From the NCBI RefSeq assembly GCF_002573715.1, contig NZ_PDHM01000012.1:621368-685367 (forward strand): 64,000 bases of DNA, in the 5' to 3' direction. The position numbers and the translations under genes were made by a program. Every line of letters starts with the position of its first letter. Position 1 is the first letter of the stretch. Source of the DNA: Paenibacillus sp. EZ-K15 (GTDB taxonomy: Bacteria; Bacillota; Bacilli; Paenibacillales; Paenibacillaceae). The notes beneath the pieces were generated by a model. That model was not told where the DNA came from and did no database searches. It saw only the letters and a program-made list of their open reading frames with translations. Shown one piece after another: positions 17,860-25,258 of the stretch.

Positions 17860-18540
17860 ATGAACAAACCGTTAGATGTATCGTACACGCCGATTGTCGA
17901 TTATGGCATGGCTTGGGAGCTTCAGAAAAAACATGTTTCCGCCATCGATCAGGGAGAGCAGCACGAGCGATTGATGCTCCTCCAACATCCTCCGACATAT
18001 ACCATGGGGTCACAGCGTCATCCGGAGCACTTGCTCCTAAGCAAAGAGGAATTGGAAAAACAGGGCATCGGCCTGTTTGAAATCGATCGTGGCGGAGACA
18101 TTACATATCATGGTCCAGGGCAGCTTGTCGGGTATCCGCTGTTACTGCTGGATGGCGGCAAAAACTTGAATCTGCATGGATTTCTGCGCGATGTGGAGCA
18201 GGTCATCATCGATTACCTGGCATCATACAACATCGAAGCCGGCCGCAAACCCGAGTACACCGGGGTATGGGTAGGGGATTTGAAAATTTGCGCCATCGGC
18301 GTTAAATTCAATAAAGGCCGCCAGCATCGCGGATTTGTGACGAGCCATGGGTTTGCGTTTAATATTAAATCCGGAATCGCAGACGCGGGTTTCGCAGGCA
18401 TCATTCCTTGCGGTATACAGGAATACGGTGTAACTTCATTGGAGGACTGCACGGGGCGGATTTTTGAAGTAGAGGAAGTAGCCCGGGAGATCGTGCCTTT
18501 CTTCACCCGGGTATTTCCATATGAGGCTCGTTGGTTGTAA
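17860..18540 (+). CDS. lipB: Octanoyltransferase LipB
   Basis: Transfers octanoyl from ACP to the lipoyl domains of E2-type proteins. The 226 residues carry RGGDITYHGPGQLVGYP, the catalytic Lys in KICAIGVK and Cys in IIPCGI. This is the LipB type, not the LipM/LipL pair used by Bacillus subtilis. It lies just after the E2 gene whose product needs lipoylation. A hairpin-prone stretch (17747-17785) lies between them, so cotranscription is not certain. AAGAAGG precedes the ATG. Confidence 0.93.
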   Translation: MNKPLDVSYTPIVDYGMAWELQKKHVSAIDQGEQHERLMLLQHPPTYTMGSQRHPEHLLLSKEELEKQGIGLFEIDRGGDITYHGPGQLVGYPLLLLDGGKNLNLHGFLRDVEQVIIDYLASYNIEAGRKPEYTGVWVGDLKICAIGVKFNKGRQHRGFVTSHGFAFNIKSGIADAGFAGIIPCGIQEYGVTSLEDCTGRIFEVEEVAREIVPFFTRVFPYEARWL

Positions 18541-18566
18541 CTTTAGGCGCTCGTAAATGCAGAGTA

Positions 18567-18668
18567 TCAGCGAAAGAACAATGGCTCAAGGATAACCAGC
18601 AGTGTTGATCCGACCATAGCAATCAGCATGAGATAGATAACAATTCGAAACCACTTTTTACGTTGCAT
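18567..18668 (-). CDS. prli42: Prli42-like stressosome-associated mini-protein
   Basis: A 33-residue single-pass membrane peptide, not usually caught by ORF callers. AAAGGAG sits 8 bases before the ATG. The peptide starts MQRKKWFRIVIYLMLIAMVG and continues STLL, matching the remembered Listeria Prli42 pattern of a basic head followed by YLMLIAM..STLL. Prli42 tethers the stressosome to the membrane in Listeria. It is antisense to its neighbours in a 200-base gap before the PepT-like gene. No stressosome genes are in this window. Confidence 0.72.
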   Translation of the reverse strand: MQRKKWFRIVIYLMLIAMVGSTLLVILEPLFFR

Positions 18669-18781
18669 TGTGTAACTCCTTTGAAATAGGTTTAATGATG
18701 AACATACATGCAGCAGCATCATTTAATTGAGATATAGATATAAAGACATTGTATCGTATCTGCGAAAGAGAGGGAAGTCCA

Positions 18782-19912
18782 GTGATCTCAGAAGAGCGTA
18801 TCATCCAAGAGTTTATGGAATTGGTTCAGGTCGATAGTGAAACTAAGCATGAAGAGGAGATCTCTAACGTTCTCAAACATAAATTTTCGAGTCTTGGTTT
18901 TGATGTCATCGAAGATGATGCCAAGGAAAAGACGGGACACGGAGCAGGGAACCTGATTATTACCTGGAAAGCGGACGAGGCGGCCCAGCAAGCGCCTAAG
19001 CTGCTATTTACCTGTCATATGGATACGGTAACGCCTGGTAAAGGCATTAAGCCGACGCTAGGTGATGACGGCTGGATTCGAAGTGACGGAACGACCATCC
19101 TCGGTGCGGATGACAAAGCGGGCATCGCAGCATTGCTGGAAGGTATTCGGGTCATCCAGGAAAATAACATCCCTCATGGACAAGTCCAATTTGTCATTAC
19201 GGTAGGTGAGGAGTCGGGTCTGGTGGGAGCTCGGGCGCTTGACCCTGATGTTTTGGATGCGGATCTCGGTTTTGCCCTGGATTCCAATGGTGAATTAGGA
19301 TCTATCGCAGTCGCCGCACCGACCCAAGCGAAAATCAAAATGATCATCAAAGGCAAATCAGCTCATGCCGGAGTGAATCCGGAGGATGGCATCAGTGCCA
19401 TCCAGGTCGCTTCTAAAGCGATAGCCAAAATGAAGCTGGGACGCATCGACAAAGAAACCACGGCAAATATCGGCAAGTTCCAAGGCGGGGGCGCAACCAA
19501 CATCGTTTGTGACCATGTTCAGATTGATGCTGAAGCACGCAGTATCGTTCAAGAGAAAGTGGATAAGCAAGTGAACGATATGCGTGAGGCGCTCGAAACC
19601 ACCGTTCGTGAGTACAACGCCAATTGTGAGTTCATTAGCGAAATCGTATACCCTGCCTTCAGTTTTAACGAACATGATGAGGTTGTTCAGCTTGCGCAGC
19701 GGGCCATCGGCGGCTTGGGCTTGCCAACCCGCACGTTCCGGTCCGGAGGCGGTAGTGACGCCAACATTTTTAACGGCCTTGGAATTCCAACCGTCAATTT
19801 GGCAATTGGATATCAAGACATTCATACCACGCAAGAGCGTATTCAAGCTTCTGATTTGATCAAGGCTGCGCAGATCGTGGTGGGGATCATCCAGGAAACG
19901 GCTAAGGCTTAG
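18782..19912 (+). CDS. M20 family metallopeptidase (PepT-like, YqjE)
   Basis: Zinc aminopeptidase of the tripeptidase PepT-like group. The 376 residues show the metal-binding segments CHMDTVTPGKG and LGADDKAG, the catalytic Glu pair GEESGLVGA, and the dimerisation domain with KSAHAGVNPE. GTG 18782 is taken as start because AGAGGGAAG lies a few bases upstream; an earlier in-frame TTG at 18749 has no SD. Probably acts in the cytoplasm on short peptides. Confidence 0.9.
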   Translation: MISEERIIQEFMELVQVDSETKHEEEISNVLKHKFSSLGFDVIEDDAKEKTGHGAGNLIITWKADEAAQQAPKLLFTCHMDTVTPGKGIKPTLGDDGWIRSDGTTILGADDKAGIAALLEGIRVIQENNIPHGQVQFVITVGEESGLVGARALDPDVLDADLGFALDSNGELGSIAVAAPTQAKIKMIIKGKSAHAGVNPEDGISAIQVASKAIAKMKLGRIDKETTANIGKFQGGGATNIVCDHVQIDAEARSIVQEKVDKQVNDMREALETTVREYNANCEFISEIVYPAFSFNEHDEVVQLAQRAIGGLGLPTRTFRSGGGSDANIFNGLGIPTVNLAIGYQDIHTTQERIQASDLIKAAQIVVGIIQETAKA

Positions 19913-19939
19913 TCGATCATTAGATCATATGAAAATGCA

Positions 19940-19980
19940 TAAAGCCCGCAGCGGACGTTTTACATCCGCTGCGGGCTTTT
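19940..19980. terminator. Bidirectional terminator
   Basis: AAAGCCCGCAGCGGA (19941-19955) pairs perfectly with TCCGCTGCGGGCTTT (19965-19979), with T on both strands; it lies between convergent genes. Confidence 0.92.
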
Positions 19981-19991
19981 AGATTTGTTTA

Positions 19992-21203
19992 TTAATTCAA
20001 GGTTGACAAGGGAGAGTGGTTCTCCCGTCTTTTTTGGGCAGGCGACCAAGTGGTATGCCAGTTCGTGTTCTCGACCACATGCAATGCGGAATTGATGTTG
20101 TCCAGGTATTGTTCGATCTCTTTCCTCGCCGTTGCTGAGGCATATTGCTCCTCAAGGCGGGCAGAGAGGGAGATCAAGGCTGACTGTAAATAACAAGCGG
20201 CTTCGCCGAATCGTATCTCTGTACGCCCGGGGTAAGCCAGTCTAAGCTGCTCAAGCAGAGATGCAGCCTCATCATATCTCCCTTGATCATATAAATTCTC
20301 CGCGGCTATAAAGCATACTTTCAGACTGTGGCTGTCTTGATCTTGAAGCGGCAGCGCTTCCAATTGGTTTAATTTTGAAATCGCAAGTCCTCTGTAGCCT
20401 TCATCATAAAGAAAACAGATCAGAGCATAATAAGCATGGTCGCCGCTATTGGTTAGCAGATGTTCGGCTATGGAAATCATATTTAGTGATACAGCAGCGC
20501 GTGCTAATTCTAAAGTTTCCGACATGACGATAAATCGGTCAGGAATTGAATTCTTTATGTTCCACTCGCAGAGCTGCCTGATTCTGGCCAACTGAGCCCC
20601 TTCAAATGTTCTTGGTCGAGGCAGTTCGCGCAGGTGGTGTGTCAAATCGCGAAGGTAGCTGTCGATGAACGGCAAGGCTTCCGATACTTGACCCGTCATG
20701 ATCAGGCAAGTCACATATTGAATGCAGGTATCTGGATATAAACTCCCCTGTTTTGCAAAACAATGCGCAGCATATGTATAAGCTCCGATGTAGAATAGTG
20801 ACTTGCCAACCATGATGTTGGAAGATGGAAAGTTTCGCGTTTCCTCTAGGAGGCGTTCACCAATCGTTTGATCCGAAATCCCCTGCATGTGCAGGAGTGC
20901 GGCCCATTGATTCAGCGCCTCTTGGACGTAGGTACCGGAATGCTGTACGACGGTTCTGAAAGCTTCCTCCGATTTGCCGAAGGAGCGCATCCGCATGCTC
21001 AATAACCCGTATTCGAGCCAGCTTAGATCAACTTCCTTCCATCCCGAGCTCGTCTTATCGGTTGGAGTGGATTGTGCAGCTTCCTTGAAGCTCCTTAGCG
21101 CCTTCTCAAGATACCCGCGTCTTTTGTACCACTTTCCGCGCTCATATTCAGTTGAAGGTGGATTAGTAATTGGTTCGGTTTCAATAATAGGTATATGTCG
21201 CAT
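19992..21203 (-). CDS. Hypothetical TPR-like repeat protein
   Basis: A 403-residue protein with repeated helix-pair segments that resemble tetratricopeptide repeats, such as RGYLEKALRSFKEAA near the N terminus and YDQGRYDEAASLLEQLRLAY near residue 320. No catalytic motif, signal peptide or membrane segment. GGGAGG lies 7 bases before ATG 21203, so the longer frame to 21257 is not used. I cannot name a function. The palindrome at 21226-21241 sits 23 bases upstream. Confidence 0.72.
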   Translation of the reverse strand: MRHIPIIETEPITNPPSTEYERGKWYKRRGYLEKALRSFKEAAQSTPTDKTSSGWKEVDLSWLEYGLLSMRMRSFGKSEEAFRTVVQHSGTYVQEALNQWAALLHMQGISDQTIGERLLEETRNFPSSNIMVGKSLFYIGAYTYAAHCFAKQGSLYPDTCIQYVTCLIMTGQVSEALPFIDSYLRDLTHHLRELPRPRTFEGAQLARIRQLCEWNIKNSIPDRFIVMSETLELARAAVSLNMISIAEHLLTNSGDHAYYALICFLYDEGYRGLAISKLNQLEALPLQDQDSHSLKVCFIAAENLYDQGRYDEAASLLEQLRLAYPGRTEIRFGEAACYLQSALISLSARLEEQYASATARKEIEQYLDNINSALHVVENTNWHTTWSPAQKRRENHSPLSTLN

Positions 21204-21225
21204 GTCGAAGCCTCCCAATGATATA

Positions 21226-21241
21226 ACACCTATATAGGTGT
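21226..21241. promoter_or_regulatory. Perfect 16-bp palindrome upstream of the TPR-like gene
   Basis: ACACCTATATAGGTGT is perfectly self-complementary and lies in the 5' region of the minus-strand gene. It could be an operator or a short 5' hairpin; no matching promoter was clear. Confidence 0.4.
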
Positions 21242-21307
21242 AAAGGTCATGGTCCATATTCGAAAAAAAATAGAAAAAAGTCGAAAAACAAGTCTAAAGA
21301 CCTAATT

Positions 21308-21466
21308 TCACGTCCTGTTTTCGTAAATATTTTTAGAAGATTTAGAAATAATATCCATAATTTTCGTTTCCGAGCCCCATTGCTGTTGCCACTGCTTCAG
21401 CATGATCCGTATCTGCCAGGCCTGTCCTACCATATGTATTGAATGATCCCCTTTGTAGCTTTTCAT
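21308..21466 (-). CDS. mciZ: MciZ-like inhibitor of Z-ring formation
   Basis: A 52-residue frame missed by ordinary length cut-offs. The segment MVGQAWQIRIMLKQW (residues 12-26) matches the remembered core of Bacillus MciZ, LVGKAWEIRAKLKEY. MciZ is a mother-cell peptide that caps FtsZ filaments during sporulation. AGAAGGAA precedes the first ATG at 6 bases. The position beside nudF also fits Bacillus. The C-terminal tail, rich in Lys, Ser and Asn, is longer than in the 40-residue Bacillus peptide. Confidence 0.78.
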   Translation of the reverse strand: MKSYKGDHSIHMVGQAWQIRIMLKQWQQQWGSETKIMDIISKSSKNIYENRT

Positions 21467-21493
21467 GGGCAGTTCCTTCTTTCTTGGAAATTT

Positions 21494-21502
21494 TGATATA
21501 AT
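21494..21502 (+). promoter_or_regulatory. Extended -10 promoter for nudF
   Basis: TGATATAAT is an extended -10 (TGnTATAAT) about 58 bases before the nudF start codon; the -35 is weak. Confidence 0.5.
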
Positions 21503-21559
21503 ACACCTTATGCAATAGCATGGTCAGTCATGCCGTTTTTAAACAAAGGAGGTCATTTT

Positions 21560-22141
21560 GTGAGCGATATCGGCAGTAAGGACCGAGAAGCCTCGGATAA
21601 ATTGCTGGAAGAAACCACACTATCTACCCAATCGATTTTTGAAGGGAAGATTATTTCACTGCAGGTCGATACGGTGAAGCTGCCAAATGGGCAGACCGCG
21701 AAACGTGAAGTTGTCAGACATCCTGGCGCAGTAGCAGTGCTCGCGTTAAAAGGAGACAAAATGTTGGCCGTAAATCAATTTCGACAGCCGCTTGGGCGCT
21801 GTGAGGTTGAAATCCCTGCAGGCAAGCTGGAGCGGGGAGAAGATCCGCTGGAAGCCGCGAAGCGCGAACTACAGGAAGAAACAGGTTATACGTGCGGTTC
21901 CATTCGTAAGCTGCACTCCTTTTATACATCCCCGGGGTTTGCGGATGAGATCATTCACTTATATTTGGCAGAGGATCTGGTCAGCGGCGACATGAACCCG
22001 GACGAGGATGAATTTATAGAGATGATGGAAATCTCGCTGGAAGAGGCGTATTCACTCATACAAGAAGAGAGAATCAGCGATGCGAAGACCATTCTTGCCG
22101 TTTATGCTTGGAATATGTATAGCCTGACAGGAAAGATCTGA
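21560..22141 (+). CDS. nudF: ADP-ribose pyrophosphatase (Nudix hydrolase)
   Basis: Hydrolyses ADP-ribose to AMP and ribose 5-phosphate. The 193 residues contain the Nudix box GxxxxxExxxxxxxREUxEExGU, here from G of GEDPLEAAKRELQEETGY near residue 93, and the typical upstream IPAGKLERGE. GTG 21560 is preferred: AAAGGAGGTC (21545-21554) lies 5 bases upstream, whereas an in-frame ATG at 21530 has none. It is coupled to the next gene, which starts 2 bases after the stop. Confidence 0.92.
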   Translation: MSDIGSKDREASDKLLEETTLSTQSIFEGKIISLQVDTVKLPNGQTAKREVVRHPGAVAVLALKGDKMLAVNQFRQPLGRCEVEIPAGKLERGEDPLEAAKRELQEETGYTCGSIRKLHSFYTSPGFADEIIHLYLAEDLVSGDMNPDEDEFIEMMEISLEEAYSLIQEERISDAKTILAVYAWNMYSLTGKI

Positions 22142-22142
22142 T

Positions 22143-23360
22143 ATGCTGCAGCCTGAAAAGAACATGTCAACCGGGCAGAAGCTTCAGTCCTATTACTGCG
22201 ACATGCATATTCACATAGGGCGCACAAGCAGCGGACAAGCTGTGAAAATTAGCGCAAGTAACAATTTGACCTTTGAAAATATAGCCGTGGAGGCCTCGGA
22301 GCGGAAAGGCATTCAAATGATTGGCATCATCGATTGCCATTCTCCTTCGGTACAGCACGATATTCTCCAATGTTTGGACAGCGGCGTCATGCAGGAGATC
22401 GATGGAGGCGGAATCGCGTATCAGGATACGGTGATCTTGCTTGGAAGCGAGATTGAAATTCGCGAAAGCGGCCGTGGCGCAGCCCATGTGCTGGCCTATT
22501 TCCCTGACCTGAACACCATTCAGGAGTTCACTTCCTGGATGGCAAAATATATGAAGAACGTGCAGCTTAGTTCGCAGCGTATCTATGTCAGCCCCCGTGA
22601 GCTGCAGCAGGAGATACTAGACCGCGGCGGGCTGTTGATACCCGCCCATGTCTTTACGCCTCATAAAGGACTGTACGGCAACATGGCGGATCGAATGAGC
22701 GAGGTGCTGGACCTGAACGGTATTGCGGGCATAGAGCTTGGGCTCAGTGCCGACTCCTCGATGGCAGGGCGGATAAGCGAACTGGACGCCTACTCCTTTC
22801 TGACCAATTCGGATGCGCATTCGCTTGGGAAAATCGGCAGGGAATACAACCGAATCGATATGGCAAAGCCTTCATTTGCAGAATTTCGCCAGGCGCTTGG
22901 AACAAGTAACGGTAGAAGAATCAGCGCGAACTACGGGCTGAATCCCAGACTTGGAAAATATCATCGTACTTACTGCAGCGGCTGCGACAGCATTCTGGAT
23001 GAAGGCAGCGATATTCATGAATTGGTGCGATGTCCATTCTGCGGGAGTACCAAGCTGGTACAGGGTGTGTTTGATCGGATTCTGAACATCGCGGACCGCA
23101 AAGAGCCCGTTGTACCGCAAAGCCGACCGGCATATCACTATCAGGTTCCGCTAGAGTTCATTCCGGGCCTGGGCAAATCGGCGATGGCGAAGCTGCTGGG
23201 GGCTTTCGGAACCGAAATGAAAATCCTTCACCAGGCTACGGAAGCGGAGCTTGCCGCTGTCGCCGGAGAGGGGCTTGCTGCAAGCATTGTGATGGCCCGA
23301 AGCGGGACATTGTCCTTATCGGATGGCGGCGGAGGCTCTTACGGAAAGGTTCTCCGGTAA
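22143..23360 (+). CDS. Endonuclease Q family protein (PHP domain)
   Basis: A 405-residue DNA repair nuclease candidate. The PHP-like metal site begins with DMHIHIGR near residue 21 and includes IIDCHSPSV, IPAHVFTPH and SNSDAHS-like TNSDAHSLG. A Cys4 zinc finger (CSGC...CPFC) is near residues 280-305, and a helix-hairpin-helix-like segment follows. This order matches the EndoQ/TIGR00375 family, which nicks 5' of deaminated bases in archaea and some Bacillus. It starts 2 bases after nudF, so the two are cotranscribed; both have a sanitation or repair theme. Confidence 0.87.
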   Translation: MLQPEKNMSTGQKLQSYYCDMHIHIGRTSSGQAVKISASNNLTFENIAVEASERKGIQMIGIIDCHSPSVQHDILQCLDSGVMQEIDGGGIAYQDTVILLGSEIEIRESGRGAAHVLAYFPDLNTIQEFTSWMAKYMKNVQLSSQRIYVSPRELQQEILDRGGLLIPAHVFTPHKGLYGNMADRMSEVLDLNGIAGIELGLSADSSMAGRISELDAYSFLTNSDAHSLGKIGREYNRIDMAKPSFAEFRQALGTSNGRRISANYGLNPRLGKYHRTYCSGCDSILDEGSDIHELVRCPFCGSTKLVQGVFDRILNIADRKEPVVPQSRPAYHYQVPLEFIPGLGKSAMAKLLGAFGTEMKILHQATEAELAAVAGEGLAASIVMARSGTLSLSDGGGGSYGKVLR

Positions 23361-23407
23361 ATCAATCAACTCTTTCAATTGCAGGTCATACAAGGAGGGT
23401 GATGGTC

Positions 23408-23449
23408 ATAGAGTAGAGTAGAGACACAGAAAGGAGACTCTATTCTATG
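23408..23449 (+). promoter_or_regulatory. Leader hairpin enclosing the spoIIM SD and start codon
   Basis: ATAGAGTAGAGT (23408-23419) pairs with ACTCTATTCTAT (23437-23448) with one wobble. AAAGGAG of spoIIM is in the loop and the ATG (23447-23449) is at the base of the 3' arm. Confidence 0.5.
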
Positions 23450-24070
23450 CAATCATTCCGCCAAGCCTTTAAAGATCAGACCATGCTCTATGTATTCGTA
23501 GGCGTCTTGTTTTTAGTTGGGGTGCTGTTTGGAGCGTTAATGGTCAATGCACTTTCATTGGAGCAGCAGCAAGAAATGGCCCGATATTTAAACCACTTTT
23601 TTGTAAACGTGCAGGATGGTGGAGAAACCATGAGTCAGTCTTCTTACTGGAGCATCGCAGCCCTTCATCTGAAATGGATTGGTTTGATATGGATTCTGGG
23701 ATTGTCCGTCATCGGGCTTCCGGGAATATTGATATTGGACTTCTTAAAAGGAGTGCTTATTGGGTTTACGGTCGGTTACTTGGTCGGACAGTATTCTTGG
23801 AAAGGCCTGCTGTTCGCCCTGGTGTCGATTGCGCCGCAAAATTTGCTCATCATCCCCGTGCTCATGATGTGCAGCGTAGCGGCGATAACCTTCTCTCTAT
23901 ACATCATCAGGGACCGATTTATTATGAATCGGGGCGGGAGCATGGTAAAGCCCTTTGCTTCGTATGCGATGCTGACCTTTTTCATGGTCCTGTTAACGCT
24001 CGGAGTCGCTTCATTTGAAACCTGGGTAACCCCAGCCATGATGCGCTGGGTCACGCCAATGTTGCTATAA
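23447..24070 (+). CDS. spoIIM: Stage II sporulation protein M
   Basis: Membrane component of the DMP (SpoIID-SpoIIM-SpoIIP) engulfment machinery, made in the mother cell. The 207 residues have about five hydrophobic segments, starting at about residue 13, with a hydrophilic loop near 40-65. PQNLL in the fourth segment is typical of the family. Length matches Bacillus SpoIIM. fur follows, as in Bacillus. Confidence 0.93.
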   Translation: MQSFRQAFKDQTMLYVFVGVLFLVGVLFGALMVNALSLEQQQEMARYLNHFFVNVQDGGETMSQSSYWSIAALHLKWIGLIWILGLSVIGLPGILILDFLKGVLIGFTVGYLVGQYSWKGLLFALVSIAPQNLLIIPVLMMCSVAAITFSLYIIRDRFIMNRGGSMVKPFASYAMLTFFMVLLTLGVASFETWVTPAMMRWVTPMLL

Positions 24071-24099
24071 TCCGCGAATTTTTCCATAAAGCAAAACCG

Positions 24100-24130
24100 T
24101 TTGACTTTGTTTGTCAAATCCCCCTATAAT
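24100..24130 (+). promoter_or_regulatory. fur promoter with overlapping inverted repeat
   Basis: TTGACT (24101-24106) and TATAAT (24125-24130) with an 18-base spacer. TTTGAC (24100-24105) and GTCAAA (24113-24118) form an inverted repeat across the -35, a possible operator. It does not resemble a Fur or PerR box. Confidence 0.7.
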
Positions 24131-24179
24131 GAAGGAAGTGAACAATAACGTGCAGTGATTTCCAAGGGGGAGGGAAACG

Positions 24180-24644
24180 ATGGAAGCGCGGATCGACAAA
24201 ATTAAGCAGCAGCTACAATCCCAAGGATACAAATTAACGCCCCAACGGGAAGCCACGGTAAGCGTATTGTTGGAAAATGAAGACGACCACCTTAGCGCAG
24301 AGGATGTATTTATGCTCGTGAAAGAGAAGGCTCCGGAGATCGGTCTGGCAACCGTGTACCGTACCCTAGAGCTGCTCAGTGAGCTTCATGTTGTCGAGAA
24401 GATAAATTTTGGCGATGGTGTCGCCCGTTATGACTTACGGACGGATACTTCGAAGCATCACCATCATCATTTGATATGTACTCAATGTGGAAGCATGGAT
24501 GAAATACGCGAGGATTGGCTCGGTCCATTGGAAGAGCGGTTAGAGCGAGAGTTCAACTTTACCGTTCATGACCATCGGCTTGATTTCCATGGTATATGCT
24601 ACCGTTGCAAAGAGAAGGGCAAGAATGACCAGGACAAATCATAA
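24180..24644 (+). CDS. fur: Ferric uptake regulator Fur
   Basis: Metal-dependent repressor of iron uptake genes. The 154 residues have the N-terminal winged helix (GYKLTPQREATVSVLL, then GLATVYRTLELL), the metal-site signature HHHHHLICTQCG near residues 97-108 and the structural zinc CxxC pair (CTQC, CYRC). Both CxxC motifs and its location between spoIIM and yqzK-xerD favour Fur over PerR or Zur, though paralogues cannot be separated fully by eye. Confidence 0.9.
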   Translation: MEARIDKIKQQLQSQGYKLTPQREATVSVLLENEDDHLSAEDVFMLVKEKAPEIGLATVYRTLELLSELHVVEKINFGDGVARYDLRTDTSKHHHHHLICTQCGSMDEIREDWLGPLEERLEREFNFTVHDHRLDFHGICYRCKEKGKNDQDKS

Positions 24645-24688
24645 ATTTATATCATGCAACAAACCGCAGTGATGACCATCACGGCAAG

Positions 24689-24720
24689 CCCTCTACGGCG
24701 GTAAGCCGGGAGGGTTTTTT
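24689..24720 (+). terminator. fur terminator
   Basis: CCCTC...GAGGG with an inner CGGC/GCCG stem, followed by a run of T. Confidence 0.85.
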
Positions 24721-24801
24721 AGATGGTAACCTAATATAGATGGAACATGCACGAATCCGTACCGTTCACGCAAGAACAATCTAGCTTTCTACATCATCAA
24801 C

Positions 24802-24825
24802 GTACGTCGAGAAGACGTTTTTTTT
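24802..24825 (+). repeat. Small hairpin with T tract, copy 1 of a recurring motif
   Basis: ACGTC (24804-24808) pairs with GACGT (24814-24818), then a run of T. The sequence GTACGTCGAGAAGACGTTT is nearly the same as one at 43063-43080. In the 338-base gap 24645-24982 I see only this, the fur terminator and no small ORF of note. Confidence 0.45.
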
Positions 24826-24982
24826 ATTCTATCCCAATAACGGTCATGTCCAATGACTAAAGAACGATCAGTGAAAAGCCGTCATAATCCTGCAGCTTGT
24901 ATCATAGGCTTACGTGAAGTGATACCTGTAATATCCACTTTCATTTGGTGATCATTGCAAAGATGAAAGAGAGGCGCTGCCA

Positions 24983-25216
24983 GTGATTATATCGATCCGA
25001 AAAATAGGCTCACTGATCCGATTTATTACGATGTTTGCCGTTCTGACGATGTTTTTTTACTTCGTGCTGGGATGGGTGGGAGATTGGCTGACCCCAATGG
25101 ATCCTTATCGTGCGCCTTCCGGTCAAGCGGTTAAGGCTTTTCAGCCCGAAAGCACCATGGACTCCCGATATTCACCGGCGGAACGTCTGCGATTGTACTA
25201 CTGGTATGGGGAGTGA
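24983..25216 (+). CDS. yqzK: YqzK-family small membrane protein (DUF4227)
   Basis: A 77-residue protein with one hydrophobic segment (about 10-32) followed by WVGDWLTPMDPYR and a hydrophilic C-terminal tail that ends in aromatic residues. Matches the DUF4227/YqzK family found between fur and xerD in Bacillus. Start is GTG with a weak SD (GAGAGG). Function unknown. Confidence 0.83.
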   Translation: MIISIRKIGSLIRFITMFAVLTMFFYFVLGWVGDWLTPMDPYRAPSGQAVKAFQPESTMDSRYSPAERLRLYYWYGE

Positions 25217-25258
25217 TCGGGCATGTAAAGGGCACACGGGAATAGGAGCAAAAAGATT

